Part shown: positions 19,220 to 29,215 of the stretch, piece after piece
Layout: the number at the start of each line of letters is the position of its first letter
How positions within the stretch are numbered: the stretch's first letter is position 1
NCBI RefSeq assembly: GCF_009176705.1
Contig: NZ_AP021846.1
Location: 652,001-716,000, forward strand
Length of the DNA: 64,000 nt
Direction of reading: 5' to 3'
Source: Pseudoalteromonas sp. A25
Lineage (GTDB): Bacteria; Pseudomonadota; Gammaproteobacteria; Enterobacterales; Alteromonadaceae
The notes under the pieces: model-generated
What the model was told of the DNA's origin: nothing
The model's database searches: none
Seen by the model: the letters and a program-made list of their open reading frames with translations, nothing else
Translations under genes and position numbers: made by a program

Positions 19220-20386
19220 ATGGCCTGGAATGAACCGGGTAATAATGGCAATGATAACGATCCGTGGAAAAACCGCGGTGGTCGGGATCAAGGCCCACCT
19301 GATCTAGACGAAGTATTCCGTAAATTCAGCAACAAGTTTGGTGGTTTGTTCGGTGGTAAGTCCGGCGGCGGTGGCAGCGGCGGATTAGGCGGAGCAGGCA
19401 TGACATTCATTCTGCTTATTGCTGCAATCGTTTGGGCATTAAGCGGTATTTATACGGTTAAAGAAGCTGAACGCGGAATTGTATTACAGTTTGGTCAGTT
19501 TGACCGTATTGCTGAGCCTGGCTTACGTTGGAAAATGACCTTTATTGAGCAAGTTATTCCAATTGATATTGAAGCGGTGCGTTCTCTTTCTGCCTCTGGT
19601 TTTATGCTGACAGAAGATGAAAACGTTGTGAGCGTAGAATTTGAGGTTCAGTATCGAGTTATGGATCCTCGCCTATATAAATTCAGCGTGACAGACGCCG
19701 ATCATAGCTTGCAGCAATCTTTAGACAGCGCGTTACGTTACGTTGTTGGTCACTCTCGTATGGACCAAGTTTTGACGACGGGTCGTGAGCTTGTGCGTCA
19801 AAGAACTTGGGATGAGCTAAATAAAATTATCGAACCATACAACCTGGGTATTTTAGTTACCGATGTAAACTTTAAAGACTCTCGTCCGCCAGCAGAAGTT
19901 AAAGACGCATTTGATGATGCTATTGCAGCACAAGAAGATGAAGAACGTTTTATCCGTGAAGCTGAAGCGTATGCGCGTGAGATTGAACCGCGTGCTCGTG
20001 GACAGGTTACACGTATGACCCAAGAAGCTGAAGCGTATAGAGAACGTGTTACGTTAGAAGCACGAGGTGAAGTTGAACGTTTTGAAAAGCTTTTACCTGA
20101 GTATCAAGCTGCTAAAGAAGTAACCAGACAACGTTTATACATAGACGCAATGGAAGAAGTGCTTACTAATAGTTCAAAAGTCATTGTCGATGTTAAAGGT
20201 GGTAATAACATGATGTATTTACCATTGGATAAAATTATGGGGCAAATGGGCGCTGGTAGCCAAATCAAGCTACCTAGTAAAAACGACATCAATGAGCTTC
20301 GTAAAACATTGGGTCAATCACGCAACAGCTCTGTGAACAGCGGCAATGATCGTTTTTCGCAAGACAGATTTAATAACGGGAGATAA
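19220..20386 (+). CDS. hflK: FtsH protease modulator HflK
   Basis: 388 residues. The N-terminus has the typical WNEPGNNGNDNDPW and GGRDQGPPDLDEVFRKF, with a Gly/Ser-rich stretch. One membrane helix lies at about residues 54-76, then comes a periplasmic SPFH/band-7 domain (about 80-260) and a coiled coil with repeated EAEAYAREIE/EAEAYRERV. HflK and HflC form a large cage around FtsH in the inner membrane and modulate its degradation of membrane proteins. A GGAG ribosome-binding site precedes the ATG. hflC follows after 5 nt. Confidence 0.96.
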   Translation: MAWNEPGNNGNDNDPWKNRGGRDQGPPDLDEVFRKFSNKFGGLFGGKSGGGGSGGLGGAGMTFILLIAAIVWALSGIYTVKEAERGIVLQFGQFDRIAEPGLRWKMTFIEQVIPIDIEAVRSLSASGFMLTEDENVVSVEFEVQYRVMDPRLYKFSVTDADHSLQQSLDSALRYVVGHSRMDQVLTTGRELVRQRTWDELNKIIEPYNLGILVTDVNFKDSRPPAEVKDAFDDAIAAQEDEERFIREAEAYAREIEPRARGQVTRMTQEAEAYRERVTLEARGEVERFEKLLPEYQAAKEVTRQRLYIDAMEEVLTNSSKVIVDVKGGNNMMYLPLDKIMGQMGAGSQIKLPSKNDINELRKTLGQSRNSSVNSGNDRFSQDRFNNGR

Positions 20387-20391
20387 GCGCA

Positions 20392-21270
20392 ATGAAGAAT
20401 TTTAGTATTGTGATATTGATAGCTGCCGTTTTGCTATCTTTCTCTTCGGTATTTGTTGTTACAGAAGGACAGCGTGCGATTGTTTTGCTATTTAGTAAAG
20501 TGCAAAAAGACAGCGAAGACAACGCAGTTGTTTACGCGCCTGGCTTACACTTTAAAGTGCCATTTTTTAGTCAGGTACGTAAGCTAGATGCGCGTATTCA
20601 AACTTTAGATGGTGCGCCAGACCGTTTTGTTACAAGCGAGAAAAAAGACTTAATTGTTGACTCGTTTGTAAAGTGGCGAGTGAATGACTTTAGTTCATTT
20701 TACTTACGAGCTCGCGGTGATAAGCAATATGCCGAAACGCTCCTTAAACAAAAAGTAAACAATGGTTTGAGAACCAACTTTGGTTCGCGCACTATTCGTG
20801 AAATTGTGTCTGGTGAACGTAGTGAATTGATGGAAGAGGCACTGGTACAAGCTTCTGAAAGTGCCAAAGAGCTAGGTATTGAAGTGTTGGATGTACGAGT
20901 TAAGCAAATTAACTTACCAAACGAAGTGAGTAGCTCTATTTACCAACGTATGCGTGCTGAGCGTACTGCTGTAGCAAAAGAGCACCGCTCTGAAGGTCAG
21001 GAAAAAGCAGAAACTATCCGCGCAGAAGTAGACCGACGCGTTACCGTTATGCTCGCTGATGCGGAGCGAAATGCTCGCGCTGTGCGTGGTGAAGGTGATG
21101 CAACGGCGGCAAAGGTTTACGCTGATGTTTATAACAAAGATCCAGAGTTTTATAGCTTTGTTCGTTCGTTAGAGGCTTACAAGCGTACTTTCCAAAACAA
21201 AGGCGACGTAATGGTATTATCACCAGACAGTGAGTTCTTTGATTATATGAAAGCTGCAAAAGGTAAATAG
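20392..21270 (+). CDS. hflC: FtsH protease modulator HflC
   Basis: 292 residues. A single N-terminal membrane anchor (about 4-22) is followed by the SPFH domain (VVTEGQRAIVLLFSKV onward) and a helical region rich in Glu/Arg/Ala (RAEVDRRVTVMLADAERNARAVRGEGDA). The C-terminus FVRSLEAYKRTF... DSEFFDYMK is characteristic of HflC. Partner of HflK. A terminator closes the hflKC unit. Confidence 0.96.
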   Translation: MKNFSIVILIAAVLLSFSSVFVVTEGQRAIVLLFSKVQKDSEDNAVVYAPGLHFKVPFFSQVRKLDARIQTLDGAPDRFVTSEKKDLIVDSFVKWRVNDFSSFYLRARGDKQYAETLLKQKVNNGLRTNFGSRTIREIVSGERSELMEEALVQASESAKELGIEVLDVRVKQINLPNEVSSSIYQRMRAERTAVAKEHRSEGQEKAETIRAEVDRRVTVMLADAERNARAVRGEGDATAAKVYADVYNKDPEFYSFVRSLEAYKRTFQNKGDVMVLSPDSEFFDYMKAAKGK

Positions 21271-21295
21271 TCACTATTTGCCTTGATAAGAAAAA

Positions 21296-21324
21296 AAGCT
21301 CTGAGAAATCTCGGAGCTTTTTTT
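21296..21324 (+). terminator. Rho-independent terminator after hflC
   Basis: Stem AAGCTCTGAG / CTCGGAGCTT (one G-T pair) with a 4-nt loop and a following T7 run. It begins 27 nt after the hflC stop. Confidence 0.88.
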
Positions 21325-21406
21325 GTTTTATATCATGTGTTTTTGACACAATTTTTGCGAATGAGGAAAAAACAGCCAAAACGGGGTGATCTCCCCCCCG
21401 CTTTTC

Positions 21407-21415
21407 TGGTAAAAT
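21407..21415 (+). promoter_or_regulatory. Possible extended -10 promoter of purA
   Basis: TGGTAAAAT, an extended -10 (TG-N-TAAAAT), sits 31 nt upstream of the purA start, with no convincing -35. It lies between the hflC terminator and purA, where a promoter must exist. Confidence 0.4.
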
Positions 21416-21425
21416 CTGCCCCTAA

Positions 21426-22763
<1,338 letters not shown>

Positions 22764-22780
22764 CCAAGTTTTGACTAAGA

Positions 22781-22806
22781 AAAGCTGCATTATGCAGCTT
22801 TTTTTG
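22781..22806 (+). terminator. Rho-independent terminator after purA
   Basis: Perfect 9-bp stem AAAGCTGCA / TGCAGCTTT with a 3-nt loop and a T run. Confidence 0.88.
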
Positions 22807-22855
22807 TGCCTATAATAAATATGAACGAAAGGCTGAACTACGTCAGGTTAAATAG

Positions 22856-22872
22856 TTGGTATGGACTTTGTA
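22856..22872 (+). promoter_or_regulatory. Sigma-54-like promoter upstream of motX
   Basis: TTGGTATGGACTTTGTA matches the sigma-54 consensus YTGGCACGRNNNTTGCW at the key GG (-24 element) and TTG (-12 element) with correct spacing. The three mismatches are all C-to-T. It lies 36 nt upstream of motX, a flagellar motor gene, where sigma-54 or sigma-28 control is common. Identified by eye only. Confidence 0.4.
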
Positions 22873-22908
22873 TAAATTTTTAGGTGTGCCAAACAGATTA
22901 GGTTAATT

Positions 22909-23520
22909 ATGATTAAAAAGTGGTATTGCATGGGGTTGTTATTCAGCATAACGGCAACGGCTCAAGCGCAGATCACGGCGGTGCCGCTCTATACCCAAGC
23001 TGAACTCATTGAGTTGATAAAGAAAAATGAGCATTTAAAACGTGTTAAAGATGATGAATGTCAGCTTGTTCAAGATATTGAAGCCCGTGCAGAAACAATG
23101 GCGTTGCCTTCTTACCAGTTTTTATACGGTGATATGTTGGCGTATGGTGTATGTGTGGAACGTAATGTTGAGCTTGGGCTGTATTATATGCGTCAGTCAG
23201 CAGAGCAAGGCTTGTCGTCTGCGCTTGAACAGTTAGGCCGATATTATGACGTCGGTCAGCTGGTGCAAGCAGATAAAGCGATGGCGGTGGTGTATCTGCG
23301 TGAAGCGGCTTCTCAGGGTAACCTTAAGGCACAACTACGTTTGGTAAATTTATTTAATGACGGTCATGGTAGCCCAAGGGATTATGAAGATGCATACCGT
23401 TGGTTATTTCACTCCGCTGTCGCAGATAAAAAACTCCACAAAACAATTGAAAAAGCACTGGCACAACTGGCAGAAAAAATGCCACAAAGTGCCATTCGCC
23501 GCGCGCGTTTGCCTCTATAA
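22909..23520 (+). CDS. motX: Sodium-driven polar flagellar motor T-ring protein MotX
   Basis: 203 residues with a signal peptide (1-20, ATAQA). The body carries PLYTQAELIELIKKNEHLKRVKDDECQLVQDIEARA, the same pattern as Vibrio MotX. It is followed by Sel1/TPR-like repeats (FLYGDMLAYGVCVERNVELGLYYMRQSAEQG; ALEQLGRYYDVG; AVVYLREAASQGNLKAQLRL). MotX and MotY form the periplasmic T ring that anchors the PomAB stators of Na+-driven polar flagella. Other flagellar genes are not in this window, as is usual for motX. Preceded by a sigma-54-like site. Confidence 0.9.
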   Translation: MIKKWYCMGLLFSITATAQAQITAVPLYTQAELIELIKKNEHLKRVKDDECQLVQDIEARAETMALPSYQFLYGDMLAYGVCVERNVELGLYYMRQSAEQGLSSALEQLGRYYDVGQLVQADKAMAVVYLREAASQGNLKAQLRLVNLFNDGHGSPRDYEDAYRWLFHSAVADKKLHKTIEKALAQLAEKMPQSAIRRARLPL

Positions 23521-23523
23521 ATG

Positions 23524-23561
23524 CTCGTCATCAACGTTAGAACTTTTAAGTTGATGACGAG
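23524..23561. terminator. Long hairpin between convergent motX and antiporter genes
   Basis: Perfect 12-bp inverted repeat CTCGTCATCAAC / GTTGATGACGAG (23524-23535 and 23550-23561) with a 14-nt loop, starting 4 nt after the motX stop. No T run follows on either strand, so it may be a transcript-end or RNA-stability hairpin, not a classic terminator. Confidence 0.5.
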
Positions 23562-23605
23562 GTTATTGGGTGTGCCTATAGTACTCAACGCTACTGAGTG
23601 TATGA

Positions 23606-25465
23606 TTAATGACTTAGCTTTTCGCCAAGAGAGCTGTTTGCTTCTTTACCCTGTGTTGGCTCTTTTAGAACTGACATTTTTGGGGGTTGCAATGCGATGA
23701 TACGCTCACCTTGCTCTGGAGGCTTTTTCATATCAATTACAAATGGTCTTATTTGTAATTCTCCATCGTTATTTTCAGTCGTAATGAATAATGGGATCGC
23801 CTCTTTGTTTACCTCTAAGTATTGTTGCCAATCAAACTCGTCAGACAAGCGTGTAGAACTCACTTTTCCACCTTTTGCAATTAAGCTACTCAACTTGGCG
23901 TAATAGCCTTGCTCGCCAAATAAAACCTGTCTAGATAAAAAGGTCGCACTGTCTTTGTTTGCTTTGGCATGGTTTGTTGAAGAGCGTAAAGAAAATACGT
24001 TTTGTTCATTTAGTAAGTGTGAGAAATATTGCACACCTAATGCGTTGTGATGGCGGTTTGGCGACAGTGCTAACACCGACTGGATAGATGTCAGTGGCAA
24101 ATAGCGCTCAGCATGCTCTGATTGCGGGTTCCCGTAATAACACGGCAGTCCATCCATTCTTGCCATTTTGCAGTTTTCCCAGGCGGGATCGGAAAGATAA
24201 ACGTCAATATTTTGTTCTTTTAAGCCTTTGGCAATCGCTCTAGCAACATGGTTGGCGCCAATGATGAGCAGAGTATTGGGACTCGGTTGGCGCACACCCA
24301 ATAATTTAGCCAGTGGCGTTGCAGTTAAGCTTTGTAATACAACCGTGACGATAATAACGGTAAAAATTAGAGGTACTAGCTTATTCGCATCTGGTATTTG
24401 TGATTCAATCATACTTAGTGCAAATACTGAGCCCACAGCGGCCGCAACAATTCCTCGCGGTGCAATCCAAGATAGCAATAAACGAGACTTAAATGGCAAA
24501 TCGGTATTATAGGTCGACAGTGCAATGCAAATAGGGCGCGCGATAAATAATACAACGGCTAAAAACACAAATGTTTCAATATCTAATAGCATCAAATCGC
24601 TTAGTTGTAATCGCGCTGCAAGCAAAATAAATAAACTTGAGATGAGTATCATTGACAGATCTTCTTTAAACTCTAAAACAGAGTCAATCTCCAGATCATC
24701 TTGATTTGCAAGCCATATCCCGAAAATTGTTACTGCTAAAAGGCCTGATTCATGTGCCAAATGATTTGAAACGGTAAAGCTAAATAAAACTAATGCTAAA
24801 ATACCAAACTTGTGAAGTTCGTAAGGTAACCATTCTTTACGGATCAATGCGCTGGTGATCCAGCCAGCTACGACGCCCACGCTGATGCCGACGCCAAGTG
24901 TTGAAAACAAAGCAATTAAAGTGTGGCTTAGTACCTCACCTTGACCAACAAAGCTGACGGCTTCGAAAACTAAAACTGCAAATAGCGCACCGATTGGGTC
25001 AATCACTATACCTTCCCAGCGCAGTACTCGGTCAATGTCTTGGTTTGGACGCATAGCGTTAAGCATGGGGGCAATGACGGTCGGACCTGTAACAACCAAC
25101 ACTGCACCTAACACGGCTGCAACACGCCAATCTAAGTCTAAAACTAGGTAAGCAGTCAAAGCGATGATCACGAAGGTGGCAAGCATGCCAATTGAGCATA
25201 AATTACGAACTATTTTGCCAATGCCTTTGAGTTCTCTAAAGTGCAAGGTGAGTGCACCTTCAAAGAGTATGATAGCAACCGACAGCGAGACTACTGGGAA
25301 CAATAAATCACCCAATAAGTCATCAGGACTAAGTTGACCTGTCAGGGGGCCAAGTAAAAGACCGATGAGTAGCAAAAATAAAATGGCGGGTACTTTTAGC
25401 ACCCACGCGAGCCACTGAGCGATAACCGAAAAAACGGCAATTCCAGCAATGTAAATAGCTGACAT
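23606..25465 (-). CDS. CPA1-type cation:proton antiporter with C-terminal nucleotide-binding-like domain
   Basis: 619 residues. About 12-13 membrane segments occupy residues 1-400. They contain the Na+/H+ exchanger landmarks LLIGLLLGPLTG, SLSVAIILFEGALTLHF and VTGPTVIAPML, then RWEGIVIDPIGALFAV, with Asp in the ion-binding ID motif. Then comes a TrkA_N-like Rossmann segment (NTLLIIGANHVARAIAKGLKEQNIDVYL, about 415-520), which may sense nucleotides, and a soluble tail to the end. The start at 25465 is fixed by AACAGGAGAGACT just upstream; a longer frame to 25510 lacks such a site. It exports Na+ or K+ in exchange for protons; which ion is not predictable. Confidence 0.88.
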   Translation of the reverse strand: MSAIYIAGIAVFSVIAQWLAWVLKVPAILFLLLIGLLLGPLTGQLSPDDLLGDLLFPVVSLSVAIILFEGALTLHFRELKGIGKIVRNLCSIGMLATFVIIALTAYLVLDLDWRVAAVLGAVLVVTGPTVIAPMLNAMRPNQDIDRVLRWEGIVIDPIGALFAVLVFEAVSFVGQGEVLSHTLIALFSTLGVGISVGVVAGWITSALIRKEWLPYELHKFGILALVLFSFTVSNHLAHESGLLAVTIFGIWLANQDDLEIDSVLEFKEDLSMILISSLFILLAARLQLSDLMLLDIETFVFLAVVLFIARPICIALSTYNTDLPFKSRLLLSWIAPRGIVAAAVGSVFALSMIESQIPDANKLVPLIFTVIIVTVVLQSLTATPLAKLLGVRQPSPNTLLIIGANHVARAIAKGLKEQNIDVYLSDPAWENCKMARMDGLPCYYGNPQSEHAERYLPLTSIQSVLALSPNRHHNALGVQYFSHLLNEQNVFSLRSSTNHAKANKDSATFLSRQVLFGEQGYYAKLSSLIAKGGKVSSTRLSDEFDWQQYLEVNKEAIPLFITTENNDGELQIRPFVIDMKKPPEQGERIIALQPPKMSVLKEPTQGKEANSSLGEKLSH

Positions 25466-26117
25466 AGTCTCTCCTGTTAACCTATTGGTTAACATAGTTA
25501 AAATAAACAAATGGGTTTATACCATAGTTATATGACGGCTACGAAGTAAAGCTCCAACAAAAGTTGAGCCTCTCACCTAACCATAGTCCGTATAATCAAA
25601 ATTGGATCATTTCATTGTCTAATGTACCTATAAAGATTTATTCATCAGCTTTATGGTGGGTATAAGTGCTTATTTTGATATTGAGTTGAAATCTTTGGCA
25701 GGTATACGTTATGCTATAAAGCGTTTGGTGCGAGTCACCATGATTCTTTTTGGTTTTGTTATAGCAATTATAATGAACTAGCTTTTAGTATTATGTTTTA
25801 GCCTAACAGGTTAGATATTAAATACTTTTCAACAATTTAACTATTCTTTGCGCAATTATTCATTGCGGCTTAGGTCTTTTCAGCTTCATCAAACCATGAT
25901 GTACCAGCTGAAAACGGCTCGACGTTGTAGAGCAAATACAATGTCACAATCCATTATTTAGTAAAGCGACAGCCAGTGTTGGGCACATATGTGTGAACGC
26001 GTAAGCTGTATTATATTTGTATTGTTCAACTCTGGTTGTTTTTACTCACGCACGTCTGCTCTTTGATGCGGATGTCGCGTGGAATTAATTTAAGCAAGGG
26101 CAACTGCAGGAAACAAT
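25466..26117. other. 650-nt gap between antiporter and proB
   Basis: No credible gene is seen. It should contain the divergent promoters of the antiporter and proBA. Visible structures are a 38-nt nested hairpin at 25877-25914 and the 10-bp palindrome CACATATGTG at 25984-25993. A TG-TATTAT extended -10-like sequence follows shortly after. The length is large for a divergent promoter region, so an unrecognised small RNA or leader is possible but not demonstrated. Confidence 0.5.
25877..25914. repeat. Nested inverted repeat (hairpin) upstream of proB
   Basis: Outer arms TTTTCAGCT / AGCTGAAAA (9 bp) and inner arms CATCA / TGATG (5 bp) around loop AACCA, with small asymmetric bulges. No T run follows. 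Could be a small-RNA or leader hairpin, or a dispersed palindrome. Confidence 0.6.
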
Positions 26118-27227
26118 ATGAACATTTCAAATTCTCGGCGTATAGTGATTAAGATAGGTAGTGCACTGATCGCACCAGATCAAGACGGCTGTCGTGCGCG
26201 TTACTTATTGACCATTGCTCAGTTTATTGTGCGTTGTCGCGCAATGGGCAAAGAGGTGGTACTGGTCTCTTCTGGTTCGGTTGCAGCTGGCTCTCATTTA
26301 TTTCCTGAAGATGCTAAAAATTCATCGGTTGTTTTGAAAAAAGCGATGGCAGCGGCAGGTCAAACAGAGATGATGGCAACTTGGGACCGCTTCTTTGACT
26401 TTCCATCTGCACAGATTTTACTAACGCATGGTGACTTACGTGATTTAGAGCGCTATAACAGTATTCGTGAAACAGTGTTCACCTTACTTGAGCATGGCAT
26501 TCTACCTATTATTAACGAAAACGATGCAGTAACAACGGATGAGTTGAAAGTAGGTGACAATGATAATTTGTCGGCCATGGTTGCGGCTGCAGCAGATGCT
26601 GATGTGCTGTTAATGTGCTCAGACGTCGATGGCTTATATGACAAAAACCCTAATCTTCACGAAGATGCTAAATTGATACCTCAGGTACCAGAAATATCTG
26701 AAGATATTTACGCAATGGCAGGGTGTGCAACAAGCCAAGTGGGTACCGGCGGCATGAAAACAAAAATAGAAGCCGCTGAAAAAGCCACCTCTCATGGTAT
26801 TAGCACCTACATTGTGAATGGCTTTAAAGAGACGACATTTGAGAGGCTACTCGCTGGTGATAACCCTGGCACCGTGTTCTTACCGTATGATGAACCGATG
26901 CATTCTCAGCAGCACTGGATGACCCATACAGCCTCAGAGCAAGGTGAGATAATCGTAGAGCATGGCTATGCTGAAGAGCTTAAAGATCATGCCGAGCCTT
27001 TAGCCGCTGAAAACATATCCCATGTACATGGTGAATTTTCAGTTGGTGACACTGTATTGGTGCGTACCGCAAAAGGCGAACGCTTGGCAAAAGCAACCAC
27101 AAATTATAGTAGTTGTTTACTAAACTTTTTAGCTGAGCAAGAACAAACATCTGATAACGGGCATTTACAAGAGAGCATAGGACCCGTTATTTCAGAACAA
27201 GATATTGCAATTTTGGAGAAATCGTAA
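26118..27227 (+). CDS. proB: Glutamate 5-kinase ProB
   Basis: 369 residues. An amino-acid kinase domain (about 8-255) holds RRIVIKIGSALIAP, VVLVSSGSVAAG, PIINENDAVTTDELKVGDNDNLSA and VGTGGMKTKIEAA. A PUA domain follows (about 275-345). It catalyses ATP-dependent phosphorylation of glutamate, the feedback-regulated first step of proline synthesis. The ribosome-binding site GCAGGAAACA precedes the ATG. proA follows after 3 nt. Confidence 0.96.
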   Translation: MNISNSRRIVIKIGSALIAPDQDGCRARYLLTIAQFIVRCRAMGKEVVLVSSGSVAAGSHLFPEDAKNSSVVLKKAMAAAGQTEMMATWDRFFDFPSAQILLTHGDLRDLERYNSIRETVFTLLEHGILPIINENDAVTTDELKVGDNDNLSAMVAAAADADVLLMCSDVDGLYDKNPNLHEDAKLIPQVPEISEDIYAMAGCATSQVGTGGMKTKIEAAEKATSHGISTYIVNGFKETTFERLLAGDNPGTVFLPYDEPMHSQQHWMTHTASEQGEIIVEHGYAEELKDHAEPLAAENISHVHGEFSVGDTVLVRTAKGERLAKATTNYSSCLLNFLAEQEQTSDNGHLQESIGPVISEQDIAILEKS

Positions 27228-27230
27228 CTC

Positions 27231-28478
27231 ATGAGTTTAATTACAGAATTATCACAGCAAGCTGCGAGCGCAGCAAAGCAGCTAGCACTATTAACAACGC
27301 AGCAAAAGAACGCGGTGCTAACTGATATGGCTGCAGCGTTAGTCGCACATAGCGACGATATATTGGCTGCAAATGAGCACGACTTATCATTAGCAAGAGA
27401 CAACCAGTTATCGGCGGCAATGATCGACCGTTTAACACTCACACCCGAGCGTATTGCCGATATGGCAGATGGTATTAAAACCATTGTTGAGCTAGATGAT
27501 CCAGTGGGTTTAACTCGAGACATGGGTGTTAGGCCAAATGGCATAAAAATAAGTAAGATGCGTGTGCCTTTAGGCGTAGTGTGCATGATTTATGAGGCGC
27601 GCCCAAATGTAACTGCGGATGCGGGTGCATTATGTTTTAAATCAGGTAACGGCGTTATTTTACGAGGTGGTAAAGAAGCATTGCAAAGCTCACAGGCAAT
27701 AGCCAAAGTAATGCACCAAGTGCTTGAGCAGCATAGTTTATCTACAGCGCTTATCACGGTGGTGCCAGATCCAGACCGTGCCCTGCTGATGGAGTTGATG
27801 CAGCAAAAAGACTATATTGATCTAATTATTCCACGTGGTGGTGAAGGCCTGATTAATTTTGTAACTGAAAACAGCACTATTCCAGTTATTCAGCACTTTA
27901 AAGGGGTATGTCACCTTTATGTTGATGAAGCGGCAGACTTAGATGTTGCGCTTAAACTCGCATTAAATGGTAAAACACAACGTACGGGTGTGTGTAACGC
28001 GTTGGAAGGGATTGTTGTTCACAGATCAGTGGCACCGACCTTTTTGCCTCGCTTGCAAAAAGCATTTGCACACAAGCAAGTGGTGATCAATGCCGATAGT
28101 CAAGCAGCTCAGTATTTTGAAGGGGCTAATGTGATTGATGAGTCACAATTTGGCGAAGAGTATCTACGCTTAGAAGTTGCGATTCGTATTGTTGATGACT
28201 TTGCTGGTGCCCTTGCACACATTGACCGCTTTGGTAGCCATCACACTGAGGTGATCTGTACACAAGACATGCAAACGGCTGAGTTATTCCAGCGTAGTGT
28301 TGATGCATCGGTTGTAATGGTCAATGCGTCATCTCGCTTTTCAGATGGCTCTCAATTGGGATTAGGTGCTGAGATTGGTATTGCAACAACTAAATTGCAT
28401 GCTTACGGACCAATGGGTCTTGAGTCACTCACAACAGAAAAGTTTTTGGTAAATGGCGAAGGTCAGATCAGAGAATAA
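27231..28478 (+). CDS. proA: Gamma-glutamyl phosphate reductase ProA
   Basis: 415 residues, aldehyde dehydrogenase fold. It shows VPLGVVCMIYEARPNVTADAGALCFKSGN and VIPRGGEGLINFV, then the catalytic Cys region TGVCNALEGIVV and SSRFSDGSQLGLGAEIGI. It reduces glutamyl-5-phosphate with NADPH to the semialdehyde, second step of proline synthesis. Second gene of proBA; ends at a strong terminator. Confidence 0.97.
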   Translation: MSLITELSQQAASAAKQLALLTTQQKNAVLTDMAAALVAHSDDILAANEHDLSLARDNQLSAAMIDRLTLTPERIADMADGIKTIVELDDPVGLTRDMGVRPNGIKISKMRVPLGVVCMIYEARPNVTADAGALCFKSGNGVILRGGKEALQSSQAIAKVMHQVLEQHSLSTALITVVPDPDRALLMELMQQKDYIDLIIPRGGEGLINFVTENSTIPVIQHFKGVCHLYVDEAADLDVALKLALNGKTQRTGVCNALEGIVVHRSVAPTFLPRLQKAFAHKQVVINADSQAAQYFEGANVIDESQFGEEYLRLEVAIRIVDDFAGALAHIDRFGSHHTEVICTQDMQTAELFQRSVDASVVMVNASSRFSDGSQLGLGAEIGIATTKLHAYGPMGLESLTTEKFLVNGEGQIRE

Positions 28479-28506
28479 AAAGTAAAACGAAGATGCTGAA
28501 GATGCT

Positions 28507-28537
28507 AAGGCGGGCTGACAAGTCCGCTTTTTTTTTT
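28507..28537 (+). terminator. Rho-independent terminator after proA
   Basis: Stem AAGGCGGGCT / AAGTCCGCTT (one bulge and one G-T pair) around GAC, followed by ten T residues. Confidence 0.88.
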
Positions 28538-28602
28538 GCGTAAAAAAAGTAAATGTTTAGAGATTAAAAGCAGAGAAAGTTTATACCAGTGAGGGCGGAA
28601 AG

Positions 28603-28678
28603 TGGTGGAGCTAAGCAGGATCGAACTGCTGACCTCCTGCGTGCAAGGCAGGCGCTCTCCCAGCTGAGCTATAGCCCC
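28603..28678 (-). tRNA. tRNA-Ala (anticodon UGC)
   Basis: 76 nt on the minus strand including an encoded CCA end. The acceptor stem GGGGCTA pairs with TAGCTCC. The D loop has AGCTGGGA, the anticodon stem is CCTGC/GCAGG with loop CTTGCAC (anticodon TGC), and the T loop is TTCGATC. Decodes GCN alanine codons. It stands alone, not in an rRNA operon in this window. Confidence 0.97.
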
Positions 28679-28702
28679 ACATTCCGATTTGGACGCTGCG
28701 AA

Positions 28703-28730
28703 ATTTATAGCTTTTTAATTATCCCGTCAA
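28703..28730 (-). promoter_or_regulatory. Likely promoter of tRNA-Ala
   Basis: On the minus strand, TTGACG (-35) is followed after 15-16 nt by TATAAAT (-10). A GC-rich segment GCAGCGTCC follows about 25 nt before the tRNA, resembling a stringent discriminator. Confidence 0.5.
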
Positions 28731-28810
28731 GCCCCTAACTGTAAAAAATTCACATTTTTACAATTGGCTTTGATAGACTAATCAAAACGAATTCAAAAAT
28801 AGAATGATGG

Positions 28811-29215
28811 ATGTTCAAACAGAAAATTAGAGCTTTTTATGTAAGTGTATGTTTTGCAATGTTGGCGGGGTGTTCTTCAGCGCCAGATACCCCCAAGTTG
28901 GAAATTGAAAAACAAGTACTCCATACCAAAGTGTCAGAGTCAGGCCAGCAATTGTTTGTTTATATTGTTACAGTGGAGCCAACGCCTATTATGGTACTCG
29001 ATGCGAGTAAACGATTATCCCGTTCAGATCTCAAAGCGTATGCTAAACATCAACGAGTAGAAGATTCTCCCGAGTTAAAGTTACAGCTTGAAGAGCGAGC
29101 TGTAGAGTTACTAAAAGTGGAATTAGCCAATAAAAACTATTGCCAAGAGGGGCACACAATAAACCAAGTATATTGGCGTCAGCGCAGCGTGCAGTTACGA
29201 GGTATGTGTGAGTAA
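28811..29215 (+). CDS. Small lipoprotein of unknown function
   Basis: 134 residues. A lipoprotein signal peptide has lipobox MLAGC at about residues 17-21, followed by SSAPDTPKL. The mature part of some 110 residues contains two Cys (NYCQEGHTINQ and RGMCE at the very end) that could form a disulfide. No family recognised. The stop overlaps the GTG start of the next gene by 8 nt, so translation of the two is probably coupled. Confidence 0.75.
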   Translation: MFKQKIRAFYVSVCFAMLAGCSSAPDTPKLEIEKQVLHTKVSESGQQLFVYIVTVEPTPIMVLDASKRLSRSDLKAYAKHQRVEDSPELKLQLEERAVELLKVELANKNYCQEGHTINQVYWRQRSVQLRGMCE

